This document shows positions 37,828 through 49,568 of a stretch of DNA of 64,000 nt, piece after piece; position 1 is the first letter of the stretch; every line of letters begins with the position of its first letter. Position numbers and translations under genes: made by a program. Source of the DNA: Gordonia jinghuaiqii (lineage in GTDB: Bacteria > Actinomycetota > Actinomycetes > Mycobacteriales > Mycobacteriaceae); assembly GCF_014041935.1 (NCBI RefSeq), contig NZ_CP059491.1:2604001-2668000 (forward strand). The letters are read 5' to 3'. The notes beneath the pieces were generated by a model. That model saw nothing but the letters and a program-made list of their open reading frames with translations, had not been told where the DNA came from and searched no databases.

Positions 37828-38721
37828 TCAGCCCTGTCCGGAGATCTCCGACGCCGAGGTCCGCTCCGGTCCGGCCGCCGGGCGACCCGTTGCGTTCCAC
37901 AACTCAGCGTTCCACCACTCGGCGATCCGCTGCGCGATCGTCTCGGGTGTCCTGACCCAGCCGACGTGGCTCGTGTTGCCGCCTGGTGGACACTGCGTGT
38001 TGTCATACCGCCAGTGCGTCAACGCATCCGGCGCGAACGCGGCATCGAAGGCCCGTGCGGCGGCGTCGGTCACGATCTCGTCGTCGTCGAGGCGGATCGA
38101 CAGGGTCGGCGTCTCGATGCTGCCGTCGAGTGCGAAGGGCGCCCGCCCGGTGAGGACCATGTGCGCCCATTCCCGCATCAGCGTGCGGGGCGTGGGACCG
38201 CCGAAACCCTGGCGCGGCCAATGCCCGACGATCCCCGACACCGGTGGAACGGCGGCCGCGACGGCGCCCAGCGGCACACCGCGCAGCCCGTAGTGGCCGA
38301 ACCAGGGGACCGACGCACCGACGGCGACGATGCCGTCGGGTGTGTGGTCGGCGGGCGTTCGGTCGGCGGTCTGGGCGACCTGTGCGGCGAGTTGGGCGCC
38401 CAGGCTGTGGCCGATCACGAGGACCCAGGTGCGCGTGGTCTCGGTGTGCGTGGTCTCGGTGTGCGTGGTCTCGGTGTGCGCGGCGTCGGCGCGCGACCTG
38501 GCGACGGCATCGGCGAGGTCTGCGGCCTCGTCGGCGTAGCCCCAGTCCGTGGTCCGCGACGGCGGCACCGAACCCTCCTCGATGCCGCGACGGGCGACGA
38601 CTACGGCGTCGAACCCCTGCGCACCCAGAGCGTCGATCAGGCGGCGGTACACCCGTGCCGGGACGCCCATCGCGGGGGAGATGAGGACGGTGGTGTGCCC
38701 GGTGTCGGCGGTGTCGGTCAT
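37828..38721 (-). CDS. alpha/beta hydrolase (YheT/lysophospholipase-like)
   Basis: A 297-aa alpha/beta hydrolase with TVLISPAMGVPARVYRRLID at the N-terminus, the nucleophile elbow VLVIGHSLGAQLAAQVAQ (GHSLG), an acidic residue region LSIRLDDDEIVTDAA and a late His in GGNTSHVGWVR. A HTETT pentapeptide repeated three times (about residues 82-96) comes from 15-bp DNA repeats. It lies just before the GHSLG strand, on what should be a surface loop. The substrate is unknown. It is convergent with the MFS gene. Confidence 0.83.
   Translation of the reverse strand: MTDTADTGHTTVLISPAMGVPARVYRRLIDALGAQGFDAVVVARRGIEEGSVPPSRTTDWGYADEAADLADAVARSRADAAHTETTHTETTHTETTRTWVLVIGHSLGAQLAAQVAQTADRTPADHTPDGIVAVGASVPWFGHYGLRGVPLGAVAAAVPPVSGIVGHWPRQGFGGPTPRTLMREWAHMVLTGRAPFALDGSIETPTLSIRLDDDEIVTDAAARAFDAAFAPDALTHWRYDNTQCPPGGNTSHVGWVRTPETIAQRIAEWWNAELWNATGRPAAGPERTSASEISGQG
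38431..38490. repeat. 15-bp in-frame tandem repeats in the hydrolase gene
   Basis: The unit GTGCGTGGTCTCGGT is exact at 38446-38460 and 38461-38475, with one mismatch at 38431-38445 and a degenerate fourth copy to 38490. On the coding (minus) strand it gives the HTETT repeats. The length is a multiple of three, so copy number can vary without frameshift. Confidence 0.9.
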
Positions 38722-38834
38722 GGTCTCCAGCGTGACTGCCCCCGGGGACGAGCACCACTACCCATCAGGTAGTGGTTTCGCTTCGGGCCGATCTGGATAA
38801 CGTCGGAGGATGATCGATCGCAAGGGAGCGGTAC

Positions 38835-39305
38835 ATGTCCGACGTCACTGATTACTCCGAGACCTGCGCCCGTCTGGCCGAGGCCGCCGTGGACCGCGGG
38901 GTCCACATCGCGGTGGCCGAATCGTTGACCGGGGGCAATCTCGCCAGCGAGCTGAGCAAGGCGCCGGAGGCCGGCACCTGGTTCCGCGGGGGCGTCATCG
39001 CCTACCACGAAGACGTCAAGTTCGGGCTCCTCGAGGTACCGGAGGGTCCGGTCGTCAGCGAACCGGCCGCCCACGCGATGGCGGCGACCACCGCCAAACT
39101 CTTCGACGCCGAGATCGTCGTGGCGGTCACGGGTGAGGCCGGGCCGGAACCCGACGAGGCCGCGGCTGGCACGGTGTGGTTCGGACTGGACAACCGCGGA
39201 CGGGTCAGCACGAGTCGCAAGGAGTTCGACGGGGAGCCCGAGGAGGTGCTCGCCCAGACCATCGGCCACGCGCTGGAACTCATCGGGACGTGCCTGGAGG
39301 TGTGA
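38835..39305 (+). CDS. pncC: CinA-family nicotinamide-nucleotide amidohydrolase
   Basis: A 156-aa stand-alone CinA C-terminal domain. PncC enzymes deamidate NMN to nicotinic acid mononucleotide in pyridine nucleotide salvage. Signature segments are IAVAESLTGGNLASELSKAP, WFRGGVIAYHEDVKFGLLEV, VVSEPAAHAMA and IVVAVTGEAGPEPDEAAAG. The usual TGIAGP is TGEAGP here, a small deviation at the active-site loop. It is divergent from the hydrolase on its left. Confidence 0.87.
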   Translation: MSDVTDYSETCARLAEAAVDRGVHIAVAESLTGGNLASELSKAPEAGTWFRGGVIAYHEDVKFGLLEVPEGPVVSEPAAHAMAATTAKLFDAEIVVAVTGEAGPEPDEAAAGTVWFGLDNRGRVSTSRKEFDGEPEEVLAQTIGHALELIGTCLEV

Positions 39306-39372
39306 GCGGTCGGCCGGGGCCGTTACCTTCGAGGTGGTCGTCCGGCGGCGCGCGCGGCCCTAGGATGACCTC

Positions 39373-40155
39373 ATGGCCGTCGAGGTGGGAACCATGCTCG
39401 CGCAGTGGCGGTCTCGCCGGTCCATCAGCCAGCTCGACCTGGCCTACGAGGTAGGGGTCTCGCCCAAGCACCTCAGTTTCGTGGAGACCGGCAAGTCCCG
39501 CCCGAGCCCGACACTGCTCGACGCACTCGCCGAACGCCTCGACATCCCTCTGCGCGAACGGAATTCGCTGCTCCTCGCAGCAGGTCACGCTCCGCGCTAC
39601 AGCGAGCAACCCCTCGACGCGGAGACGATGTCGCACGTCCGGGCGTCGGTCAAACGGCTGCTCGACGCGCACAACCCGAACATGGGCATGGCGCTCGACC
39701 GCACCTGGAACGTGGTGCTGGCCAACGACACCGCCCTGGCGCTGCTCAGCCTGCTCCCGGACGAGCTGCAGACCCGCCCGGTCAACCTGTTCCGGGTCTC
39801 GTTGCATCCCGACGGATTCGCCCGGATGACGCACAACTTCGACGAGTGGGCGGGTTACCTGCTCGATCTGCTCCGCCGGATGACCCGCATCACCGGAGAC
39901 GAGCGTCTGGCGGCGCTGGAACGAGAGGTCTCGGCGTACCCGACCGTCTCCGCGATCGACGCCGGCCTCGTGCGCGACCGCACAGAACTGCTGGTGCCTC
40001 TGGAGATCGAACTGGGGGATCAGCTGCTGTCGTTCTTCAGCACCCTGACCACGTTCGGGTCGCCCCGCGACGTCACCCTCGACGAGCTCACCATCGAGCT
40101 GTTCTACCCGGCCGACGAACCCACCGAACGTTGGGTTGAGAAGATGCAGGGGTGA
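39373..40155 (+). CDS. XRE helix-turn-helix regulator with MmyB-like domain
   Basis: A 260-aa regulator. The N-terminal XRE HTH is WRSRRSISQLDLAYEVGVSP with KHLSFVETGKSRPSPTLLD (residues 12-50). The C-terminal part (LDRTWNVVLANDTALALLSL; VNLFRVSLHPDGFARMTHNF; FFSTLTTFGSPRDVTLDELT) is the MmyB ligand-binding domain, a PAS-like fold that binds fatty-acid-like ligands in relatives. It overlaps the HAD gene by 4 bp (GTGA). The regulated genes cannot be told from this window. Confidence 0.92.
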   Translation: MAVEVGTMLAQWRSRRSISQLDLAYEVGVSPKHLSFVETGKSRPSPTLLDALAERLDIPLRERNSLLLAAGHAPRYSEQPLDAETMSHVRASVKRLLDAHNPNMGMALDRTWNVVLANDTALALLSLLPDELQTRPVNLFRVSLHPDGFARMTHNFDEWAGYLLDLLRRMTRITGDERLAALEREVSAYPTVSAIDAGLVRDRTELLVPLEIELGDQLLSFFSTLTTFGSPRDVTLDELTIELFYPADEPTERWVEKMQG

Positions 40156-40883
40156 CCGACGCCGATTCCTCCGACCCGACAGCACCACGACCGGCCGCCG
40201 TCCTCTGGGACATGGACGGGACCCTGCTGGACTCCGAGCCGATCTGGGACATCGCGATGGCGGAGCTGGCCGCCCGGCACGGCATCGTTCTGACCCCGCG
40301 CCTGCGGGCGTCGACGCTCGGCAACTCGTTGCCGGATGCGCTGGCGAAGGTCCACGACGCGGCAGGTGTGCCGGCCGCCGACCGGGGCCCCGACGCCGAC
40401 GGGCGCTGGATGCTCGACCGCGTGAACGAGCTGTTCGCACAGGACCTCCCGTGGCGTCCCGGTGCGCGTGAGGCACTGGACCTGGTGGCCGGCGCCGGTA
40501 TCCCGATGGTCCTGGTGACCAACACGGTGCGTGAGCTCACCGAGGTCGCCCTGGAGACCATCGGGCGCGGACGCTTCGCCGCCACCGTGTGCGGCGACGA
40601 GGTGGCGGTGGGGAAACCGGCCCCCGATCCCTACCTGCGTGCCGCCGAACTGCTGGGTGTGCCGCCTGCGGAGTGTCTGGCCGTCGAGGACTCGCCGACC
40701 GGGACGCAGGCGGCCACGGCGGCCGGATGCCCGACGCTCGTCGTCGAATCGGCCGCGCCCGTCGAGCCCGGTCCGTTGCGTGTGTTCCGGCCCTCTCTGG
40801 TCGGGCTGGGGCTCGACGACATCGCCGAGGCATGGACCGGCGGTCTCGCGCACATCACGACATGCCAAAATGAGGAATCGTGA
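40152..40883 (+). CDS. HAD-superfamily hydrolase (beta-phosphoglucomutase-like phosphatase)
   Basis: A 243-aa HAD subfamily IA phosphatase. Motif I is [20 protein letters not shown] (nucleophile Asp), motif II VLVTNT, motif III Lys in [14 protein letters not shown] and motif [18 protein letters not shown] helical cap lies between residues 20 and 95. The substrate is not determined. GTG start at 40152 overlaps the upstream stop. Its own stop overlaps the hisE GTG. The gene sits before hisE-hisG as a related HAD gene does in mycobacteria. Confidence 0.92.
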   Translation: MTDADSSDPTAPRPAAVLWDMDGTLLDSEPIWDIAMAELAARHGIVLTPRLRASTLGNSLPDALAKVHDAAGVPAADRGPDADGRWMLDRVNELFAQDLPWRPGAREALDLVAGAGIPMVLVTNTVRELTEVALETIGRGRFAATVCGDEVAVGKPAPDPYLRAAELLGVPPAECLAVEDSPTGTQAATAAGCPTLVVESAAPVEPGPLRVFRPSLVGLGLDDIAEAWTGGLAHITTCQNEES

Positions 40884-41143
40884 AGACTTTCGAGGAGCTG
40901 TTCGCCGAACTCAGCGACAAGGCGCAGAGCCGACCCGAGGGCTCGGGTACGGTTGCCGCTCTCGACTCCGGTGTGCACACCCTGGGCAAGAAGATCATCG
41001 AGGAAGCCGGCGAGGTGTGGCTGGCCGCCGAGCACGAGTCCGACGAGTCGCTGGGCGAGGAGATCTCCCAACTCATGTACTGGCTGCAGGTGATGATGAT
41101 CAAGCGGGGTCTCTCGCTGGAGGACGTGTACCGACATCTGTGA
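40880..41143 (+). CDS. hisE: phosphoribosyl-ATP pyrophosphatase
   Basis: An 87-aa stand-alone HisE that removes pyrophosphate from phosphoribosyl-ATP, the second step of histidine synthesis. The MazG-like all-alpha fold shows in [40 protein letters not shown] (EExxE metal site) and [20 protein letters not shown]. The GTG overlaps the HAD gene stop as GTGA. hisG follows. Confidence 0.96.
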   Translation: MKTFEELFAELSDKAQSRPEGSGTVAALDSGVHTLGKKIIEEAGEVWLAAEHESDESLGEEISQLMYWLQVMMIKRGLSLEDVYRHL

Positions 41144-41232
41144 CCGGACGACCCGGTCCGGACCCGTTCCACAGATCGCCGCACGACCTCCACCGCTCAG
41201 TTGAGCGCCACCCCCACGAAAAGGACATCGAG

Positions 41233-42078
41233 ATGCTGAGAGTGGCCGTACCCAACAAGGGTGCGCTCTCCGAATCCGCGTCGGCCATCCTCTCCGAGGC
41301 CGGCTACCGCAGACGGACCGACTCCAAGGACCTCACGGTCCTCGACAACAACAATGACGTCGAGTTCTTCTTCCTCCGCCCCAAGGACATCGCGATCTAC
41401 GTCGGGTCCGGTCGCCTCGACCTCGGTATCACCGGTCGCGACCTCGCCCTGGATTCGGGTGCCGAGGTCGGTGAACAGCTCGCCATGGGCTTCGGGTCGT
41501 CGACCTTCCGTTACGCCGCACCCGCCGATCAGCAGTGGAGCGTCACCGATCTCGCAGGCAAGCGGGTCGCGACGTCGTACCCGAACCTCGTGCGCGCCGA
41601 CCTCGGCTCGCACGGCATCACCGCCGACATCATCCGCCTCGACGGCGCGGTGGAGATCTCCATCCAGCTCGGCGTGGCCGACGCGATCGCCGATGTGGTG
41701 GGCTCGGGGCGCACGCTCCGCCAGCACGGTCTGGCCGCGTTCGGGGAGTCACTGTGCGACTCCGAAGCCGTCCTGATCTCCCGGCGCGACGCCGCCCTGA
41801 CCAAGGCCGAGAAGCAGTTCGTCGCCCGCGTCCAGGGTGTGGTGTTCGGCCAGCAGTACGTGATGATCGACTACGACTGCCCCAAGAGCCTGCTCGAACA
41901 GGCGTCGAAGCTCACCCCGGGCCTCGAGTCGCCGACCGTCGCCCCGATGGCCGATCCCGACTGGGTCGCGGTACGCGCGATGGTCCCGCGCCGGGATCAC
42001 CAGAACCTCATGGACGAGCTCTCCGAACTCGGCGCCAAGGCCATCCTGGCCACCGACATCCGGTCCTGCCGGTTCTAG
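41233..42078 (+). CDS. hisG: ATP phosphoribosyltransferase (long form)
   Basis: First committed enzyme of histidine synthesis, condensing ATP and PRPP (281 aa). The long form has a C-terminal ACT-like domain for histidine feedback inhibition. The ATG at 41233 gives [20 protein letters not shown], as in mycobacteria. Motifs are [32 protein letters not shown] (PRPP loop) and the regulatory end [17 protein letters not shown]. The same frame is open back to a GTG at 41140 that overlaps the hisE stop (GTGA). A 31-residue longer, coupled form is therefore possible, though its added sequence is not conserved-looking. Confidence 0.96.
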   Translation: MLRVAVPNKGALSESASAILSEAGYRRRTDSKDLTVLDNNNDVEFFFLRPKDIAIYVGSGRLDLGITGRDLALDSGAEVGEQLAMGFGSSTFRYAAPADQQWSVTDLAGKRVATSYPNLVRADLGSHGITADIIRLDGAVEISIQLGVADAIADVVGSGRTLRQHGLAAFGESLCDSEAVLISRRDAALTKAEKQFVARVQGVVFGQQYVMIDYDCPKSLLEQASKLTPGLESPTVAPMADPDWVAVRAMVPRRDHQNLMDELSELGAKAILATDIRSCRF

Positions 42079-42108
42079 ACCGGGTCGGGAACGGAGCCTC
42101 CGCTACCG

Positions 42109-42864
42109 CTACCCGCCCACTGCGCTGAGCATCAGGGTCTGCGCCGACCGGCCCATGTGCCCCGACGCGTCGTAGAGGTCGGCGAAGGTGCTGCCGAAAC
42201 CGTCCGGCCCGGCGATCATGTGTGCGTCGATGCCCACCCATGGTCCGCTGGGCACCCGGGTCAGGTGGACGGTCGTGTCGGTGTTCATCCAGGTCCAGCG
42301 GTTCGGCCGGAGACGTGTGCCCAGCCCGTTGGCGACGTCGATGACCGTGAACATCGACTCGAGGTCGGTGGTCTTCTCGCCGGCGACGAGTGGGATGGCA
42401 GGGCGCAGCCACACCGCGGGCGTCTCGCCGTTGCGGCCCTCCACGCGGGCGGACTCGATCGTGCCGATGAAACCGAGGGTGCCCCAGTCGACCGCCTCAC
42501 CGCTGTCGTCGGGGAACCCGATGACGGGCTCGAGCTCGTCCGGCAGTGGTGTCAGGGGAGCGGGACCGTTCGCGATCTCGGCGGTGTCGGCACCACGCAA
42601 CCGCCAGCCCACCGACCGAGCCGCGGCACGGTAGGAGCCGTCGGGCTGCTGCACCTCGAGTTCGGTCTCGACCAGGCTGATCTGGCGACCGGGACGGACG
42701 ACGCGGGCGCGAATCCTGTTGACGCCCAAGCCCACCGGGCCGAGGATCTCGGTGGTCACGCGCGTCAGGTGCAGTAGCGGATCCGGTGCGCATCGCAGCA
42801 GCGAGCGCATCATGAGTCCGGCGGGCGGACCGCCGTGCTGCATCGTCGGCGACCACACGCTCAA
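42109..42864 (-). CDS. acyl-CoA thioesterase family protein (5' end apparently frameshifted)
   Basis: A double-hotdog thioesterase (251 aa from a TTG at 42864). Recognisable parts are WSPTMQHGGPPAGLMMRSLL, the N-terminal hotdog; VVRPGRQISLVETELEVQQP; and the second hotdog WTWMNTDTTVHLTRVPSGPW. Only a TTG is available in this frame because a TAG closes it further upstream. The codons before it still look coding (EHYEYFRPTDATL). A different frame starting at a GTG (42962) reads ESWYYEPIDA, like family N-termini. A one-base change between about 42870 and 42930 would join them. Confidence 0.75.
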   Translation of the reverse strand: MSVWSPTMQHGGPPAGLMMRSLLRCAPDPLLHLTRVTTEILGPVGLGVNRIRARVVRPGRQISLVETELEVQQPDGSYRAAARSVGWRLRGADTAEIANGPAPLTPLPDELEPVIGFPDDSGEAVDWGTLGFIGTIESARVEGRNGETPAVWLRPAIPLVAGEKTTDLESMFTVIDVANGLGTRLRPNRWTWMNTDTTVHLTRVPSGPWVGIDAHMIAGPDGFGSTFADLYDASGHMGRSAQTLMLSAVGG

Positions 42865-43023
42865 CGTGGCGTCGGTCGGTCGGAAGTACTCGTAGTGCTC
42901 GTCGCGTTCTTCGGCGCCGACGAGGACGGCGCGTCGATCGGTTCGTAGTACCAGCTCTCCACGCAGCCAACTCTATGACCATCGACATAATGGCCGGCGG
43001 CGGGGTGTGTCGGGTGTTTCCGG

Positions 43024-44909
<1,886 letters not shown>

Positions 44910-45089
44910 ACAGGCGCGCGATCGACGGTGAAACGTCGCGAATACGTTGCGAAGCCGCACATTTAACACACCGTCAACACCTCCGGATGCGCGGCGGACG
45001 GCGATTCGGCGTCGCTCCCGGTAGCGTAGGGATACGGCGCGAGCATTCCGATCGAGGGATCGGGTGATTGCCGGCGAGAGGAGTCAGCA

Positions 45090-46889
45090 ATGACCGAATC
45101 TGACCGCCATGACGCGACCGGGGATCGCACGGTCCCCGGCAGCGGAAGTGCACCCGACGGGGGGTTCATACCGACCTACGATCCACCGTCGGCGAGGAAC
45201 GTCTCGGATTCACAGGCACCGCGGGGTGCGGCCGGGCGCCAGGCGGATGCCAGAGACCTTCAGGAGCGGGTCGACAGCCTCACCTCGCGGAACGCGAAGC
45301 TGCTCGACACGCTCAAAGAGGCGCGGCAACAACTCATCGCCCTGCGCGAGGAGGTCGACCGTCTCGGTCAGCCGCCGAGCGGCTACGGCGTCCTGCTGGA
45401 CGTCTATCCCGACGCCACCGTCGACGTGTTCACCTCGGGCCGGAAGATGCGGCTCACGTGCTCCCCGAACATCGACACCGACACCCTGACCAAGGGTCAG
45501 ACGCTGCGGCTGAACGAGGCGCTGACGATCGTCGAGGCCTGCGAGTTCGACACGGTCGGCGAGATCAGCACCCTGCGTGAGGTCCTCGCCGACGGGCTGC
45601 GCGCCCTGGTCGTCGGACACGCCGACGAGGAGCGCGTCGTGTGGCTGGCCGAGCCGCTGCTCGGCGACGTCGACGGCGAGGACGGCAAGCGCCGCAAGCT
45701 GCGCCCCGGCGATTCCCTGCTCATCGACACCAAGGCCGGATTCGCCTTCGAGCGCGTGCCCAAGGCCGAGGTCGAGGATCTGGTCCTCGAAGAGGTTCCC
45801 GACGTCGGCTACGAGGACATCGGCGGTCTCGGCCGGCAGATCGAGCAGATCCGTGACGCCGTGGAGCTGCCGTTCCTGCACAAGGACTTGTTCCGCGACT
45901 ATCAGCTCCGACCGCCAAAGGGTGTCCTGCTCTACGGCCCGCCCGGGTGCGGTAAGACGCTGATCGCCAAGGCCGTGGCCAACTCGCTGGCGAAGAAGAT
46001 CGCGCTGGCCCGCGGCGACGACGCGAAAGAGGCGAAGTCGTACTTCCTCAACATCAAGGGTCCCGAACTGCTGAACAAGTTCGTCGGTGAGACCGAGCGT
46101 CACATCCGGCTGATCTTCCAGCGCGCACGGGAGAAGGCCTCCGAGGGCACGCCGGTCATCGTCTTCTTCGACGAGATGGACTCGATCTTCCGTACCCGCG
46201 GGTCGGGGGTGTCCTCCGACGTCGAGACCACCGTCGTGCCGCAGCTGCTCAGTGAGATCGACGGCGTCGAAGGCCTCGAGAACGTCATCGTGATCGGTGC
46301 GTCGAACCGCGAGGACATGATCGACCCCGCGATCCTGCGTCCCGGCCGCCTCGACGTGAAGATCAAGATCGAACGCCCCGACGCGGAGTCGGCGATCGAC
46401 ATCTTCTCCAAGTACCTCACCGAGGAGCTGCCCATCCACGCCGACGACCTCGGCGAGTTCGGCGGCGACCGCACGGCATGCATCAATGCGATGATCGAGA
46501 AGGTCGTCGAGCGGATGTACGCCGAGAGCGAGGACAACAGGTTCCTCGAGGTCACCTACGCCAACGGCGACAAAGAGATCATGTACTTCAAGGACTTCAA
46601 CTCCGGCGCGATGATCCAGAACGTGGTCGACCGGGCGAAGAAGTACGCGATCAAGTCGCAGCTGGACACCGGGACACCGGGACTGCGGGTGCAGCACCTC
46701 TTCGATTCCATCCTCGACGAGTTCGCGGAGAATGAAGATCTGCCCAACACCACCAACCCCGACGACTGGGCCCGGATCTCGGGCAAGAAGGGCGAGCGGA
46801 TCGTCTACATCCGGACCCTGGTCACCGGCAAGAGTTCCGGCGCCAGCCGCGCCATCGACACCGAGACCAACACCGGGCAGTACCTCTGA
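45090..46889 (+). CDS. mpa: proteasome-associated AAA+ ATPase (Mpa/ARC)
   Basis: A 599-aa hexameric ATPase that binds Pup and threads pupylated substrates into the 20S core. In order: disordered N-terminus (1-50), Pup-binding coiled coil (about 52-95; [20 protein letters not shown]), tandem OB domains (about 96-240) and the AAA+ module. The module shows Walker [10 protein letters not shown] (about 284), Walker [12 protein letters not shown] (about 357) and an Arg-finger region [12 protein letters not shown]. The C-terminus is GQYL, the Tyr-containing docking tail that opens the PrcA gate. The hairpin at 46914-46943 follows. Confidence 0.97.
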   Translation: MTESDRHDATGDRTVPGSGSAPDGGFIPTYDPPSARNVSDSQAPRGAAGRQADARDLQERVDSLTSRNAKLLDTLKEARQQLIALREEVDRLGQPPSGYGVLLDVYPDATVDVFTSGRKMRLTCSPNIDTDTLTKGQTLRLNEALTIVEACEFDTVGEISTLREVLADGLRALVVGHADEERVVWLAEPLLGDVDGEDGKRRKLRPGDSLLIDTKAGFAFERVPKAEVEDLVLEEVPDVGYEDIGGLGRQIEQIRDAVELPFLHKDLFRDYQLRPPKGVLLYGPPGCGKTLIAKAVANSLAKKIALARGDDAKEAKSYFLNIKGPELLNKFVGETERHIRLIFQRAREKASEGTPVIVFFDEMDSIFRTRGSGVSSDVETTVVPQLLSEIDGVEGLENVIVIGASNREDMIDPAILRPGRLDVKIKIERPDAESAIDIFSKYLTEELPIHADDLGEFGGDRTACINAMIEKVVERMYAESEDNRFLEVTYANGDKEIMYFKDFNSGAMIQNVVDRAKKYAIKSQLDTGTPGLRVQHLFDSILDEFAENEDLPNTTNPDDWARISGKKGERIVYIRTLVTGKSSGASRAIDTETNTGQYL

Positions 46890-46913
46890 CCGTTCGACCT
46901 GTCATCTCGCACT

Positions 46914-46943
46914 GACGGCCGACTCCGCAAGGGGTCGGCCGTC
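46914..46943. terminator. hairpin terminator after mpa
   Basis: A 13-bp stem (GACGGCCGACTCC with GGGGTCGGCCGTC, one G-U pair) closed by a GCAA tetraloop lies 25 bp after the mpa stop and 51 bp before the FHA-ABC start. There is no T run, as is common for actinobacterial terminators. Confidence 0.65.
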
Positions 46944-46994
46944 TGCATGACAGAACGGCATGAAAACCGGCTCCAAGCACTAGAGTTGTCGGCG

Positions 46995-49538
46995 ATGAAC
47001 AGTACATCGATGGCGCGTGGGCGGGTGATCGTCGACGGTGGGTCGCCTCATCCGCTGGGTGAGTCGCAGCGCATCACGCTGGGTCGCGAGCCCGACAACG
47101 ACATCGTGATCAATCATCCGATGGTCTCGCGTCGGCATCTCGCCATCGAGTGGCGCGGTGCCGCCTGGTATCTGGTCGACATCGGCAGCACCAACGGCTT
47201 CTTCGCCAACGGCACGCGGATGGCCGAACTCGTGGTCGCGGGGTCGGCTCAGGTACGCCTCGGTGACGTGAACACGGGACCGGTCGTCGATCTGGTCGTC
47301 GACGCCTTCGTGCCGGGCGGACGCCCGCCGATTCCTCGACAGCCGCCGCGGCCGCCCCGAGGGGTGCAACCCGGGTATCCCTCCGGTCGTCCGGGGCCGA
47401 GGTCCGCCGGTTTCCGCTCTCCCGGTCACGGGGCGCCGATCTCGGGGCAGATGCCCGCGCCGGGTCCGGGTGGTCCCGCGCGTCCCGGCGGAATGGATCC
47501 CATGCCGCAGGACGTGCTCGACGCACCTCATCTGCAGGCGCTGCAGCAGAACGTGTCCGGGGTGTACCGGTTGCCCGGCGCGCCGACGCCACCTGAGCGA
47601 GAGTCGATCTCGCTGCGCGGCGTGCAACGGATCGGCCGTACCCCCGACAACGACATCGTCGTCAGCGACGTCCTCGCCTCGCGCCACCACGCCCAGGTGT
47701 CGAGTCGCGGTGCCGCGCTCGTCATCGAGGACCTCGGAAGTGTCAACGGCACGTTCGTCAACGGGCGGCGGGTGTCGAGCGCCCCGCTGACCGACGGCGA
47801 CGTGGTCACCATCGGCAACAGCGACTTCGTGGTGTCCGGGGGCACCCTCATGCGCGGCCAGGAGAGCTCGGCCGTCGCCGACGGCCTCCATGTCCACGGG
47901 GTCAGCCTCATCGTCGACGGCGGTAAGCGTCTGCTCGCCGACGTCGACTTCAGTGCGAGTCCCGGCACGTTGACCGCGGTGATCGGTCCGTCCGGGGCCG
48001 GCAAGTCGACGGTGTCGAGGATCGCGGCGGGCCTGAACTCCCCGACGAGTGGCCTGGTCACGTTCGAGAGCCGAAATGTGCACGCCGAGTACGACGCACT
48101 CCGCACCCGTATCGGCATGGTGCCGCAGAAGGACGTGCTGCACCACAAGCTGACCCTGCGACAGGCGCTGCGCTATGCCGCCGAACTGCGACTGCCGCCC
48201 GACCTGTCCAAGGCCGACCGGGACCGCGTCATCGACGGCGTGCTCAGCGAGTTGCAGTTGACCGAGCACGTCGACACCCGCGTGGAGAAGCTGTCCGGCG
48301 GGCAGCAGAAACGCGCGTCGGTCGCGATGGAGCTGCTGACCGGTCCGTCGTTGCTCATCCTCGACGAACCGACCTCCGGTCTCGATCCCGCGCTCGACCG
48401 CCAGGTGATGGCGACGCTGCGGCGCCTCGCCGATGCGGGGCGCGTGGTCCTGGTGGTCACCCACTCGCTGACGTACTTGTCGATGTGCGATCAGGTGCTG
48501 TTGCTGGCCCCCGGCGGCAAGACGTCGTACTGCGGTCCGCCCGGACAGGTCGAGGGGGAGATGGGCACCGCCGACTGGGCCGAGATCTTCGCCTACGTCG
48601 CCGATCAGCCGGACACCGCCCACATGCGCTACCTCGACCGGCACCGCCGCACACCCAACCCGCCACCCCCGCAGCGGCCACCGGGCCCGCCGATCCCGGT
48701 GCCGCACACCAGTTTTGTGCGGCAGTCCTCCACCATCGCCCGCCGGCAGGTCAGGCTCGTCTTCGCCGACATCGGCTACCTCGTGTTCCTCGTGCTGCTG
48801 CCGGTCGTGCTCGGCCTGCTGACCCTGGTGATCCCGGGTTCGAGCGGGTTCGCGCGTCTGGAGGTGATACCGAACGCGCCACCGCCCAAGGACGCTGCCG
48901 AGGCGATCCAGATCCTGGTGGTCCTCGTGGTGGGTGCGGCGTTCATGGGTGCCGCGCTGACCGTGCGCGATCTCGTCGGCGAACGCGACATCTTCGAACG
49001 AGAACGCGCTGTCGGGTTGCGCCCCGGCGCCTACCTGTTCGCGAAGATCGTCGTGTTCTTCATCGCGGCTGTCCTGCAGACGATCATCATGGTCGGCATC
49101 ACTTTCGCCGGCCGCGGTCTGCCCGACTTCGGCGGTCCGGTCCTGCCCCCACCGCTGGCGTTGCTCGTCGCCGTCGCCGTGCTCGCGTGCGTGAGCACGC
49201 TTGTCGGGCTGGCCATCTCCTCGGCCGTCAGATCCAACGAGCAGGTCATGCCGCCACTGGTCATCGCCGTGATGGTGCAGTTGGTGTTCTGCGGCGGTCT
49301 GTTCAAACTCGACGGTGCCGGCCTCGAGCAGTTGTCGTGGATCTTCCCGTCCTTCTGGGGGTACGTCGCGGCCGCCGGGAGCGTCGACCTCTACAGCATC
49401 AATGTGGCTGCACCCCAACGCATCTCACTGTGGGAGACCTCGATCGCCCACAGCGCGCTGGCCTACGGGGTGCTCGCCCTCATCAGCGTCGTGTTGCTGG
49501 CGTTCACCTACTCACGGCTGCGCCTGAAGAAGCACTGA
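46995..49538 (+). CDS. FHA-domain ABC transporter, ATPase and permease fused (Rv1747-like)
   Basis: An 847-aa ABC exporter half-transporter. In order: FHA1 (about 20-95; ITLGREPDNDIVINHPMVSR), a Pro/Gly/Arg linker, FHA2 (about 210-290; QRIGRTPDNDIVVSDVLASR), an ABCG-type ATPase (Walker A GPSGAGKST about 330; LSGGQQKR about 432; LLILDEPTSGLD about 452), then about six membrane helices (from 580). In Rv1747 the FHA domains bind phosphothreonines placed by PknF. The same control is inferred here. I used the ATG at 46995. MARGRVIV at 47010 is an alternative. Its place inside the proteasome block is unusual. Confidence 0.94.
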   Translation: MNSTSMARGRVIVDGGSPHPLGESQRITLGREPDNDIVINHPMVSRRHLAIEWRGAAWYLVDIGSTNGFFANGTRMAELVVAGSAQVRLGDVNTGPVVDLVVDAFVPGGRPPIPRQPPRPPRGVQPGYPSGRPGPRSAGFRSPGHGAPISGQMPAPGPGGPARPGGMDPMPQDVLDAPHLQALQQNVSGVYRLPGAPTPPERESISLRGVQRIGRTPDNDIVVSDVLASRHHAQVSSRGAALVIEDLGSVNGTFVNGRRVSSAPLTDGDVVTIGNSDFVVSGGTLMRGQESSAVADGLHVHGVSLIVDGGKRLLADVDFSASPGTLTAVIGPSGAGKSTVSRIAAGLNSPTSGLVTFESRNVHAEYDALRTRIGMVPQKDVLHHKLTLRQALRYAAELRLPPDLSKADRDRVIDGVLSELQLTEHVDTRVEKLSGGQQKRASVAMELLTGPSLLILDEPTSGLDPALDRQVMATLRRLADAGRVVLVVTHSLTYLSMCDQVLLLAPGGKTSYCGPPGQVEGEMGTADWAEIFAYVADQPDTAHMRYLDRHRRTPNPPPPQRPPGPPIPVPHTSFVRQSSTIARRQVRLVFADIGYLVFLVLLPVVLGLLTLVIPGSSGFARLEVIPNAPPPKDAAEAIQILVVLVVGAAFMGAALTVRDLVGERDIFERERAVGLRPGAYLFAKIVVFFIAAVLQTIIMVGITFAGRGLPDFGGPVLPPPLALLVAVAVLACVSTLVGLAISSAVRSNEQVMPPLVIAVMVQLVFCGGLFKLDGAGLEQLSWIFPSFWGYVAAAGSVDLYSINVAAPQRISLWETSIAHSALAYGVLALISVVLLAFTYSRLRLKKH

Positions 49539-49568
49539 TCCCGGCGCGAGGCAGATGCCGGGGCCGGA

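Noticed and set aside
44910..45089. Promoter of mpa
   Set aside because: A/T-rich patches such as ACATTTAACAC are present, but no -35/-10 pair has acceptable spacing, so no coordinates are claimed.
46980..49418. An 812-codon minus-strand frame
   Set aside because: It is antisense to the FHA-ABC transporter and has Arg/Asp/His-rich composition typical of shadow frames.
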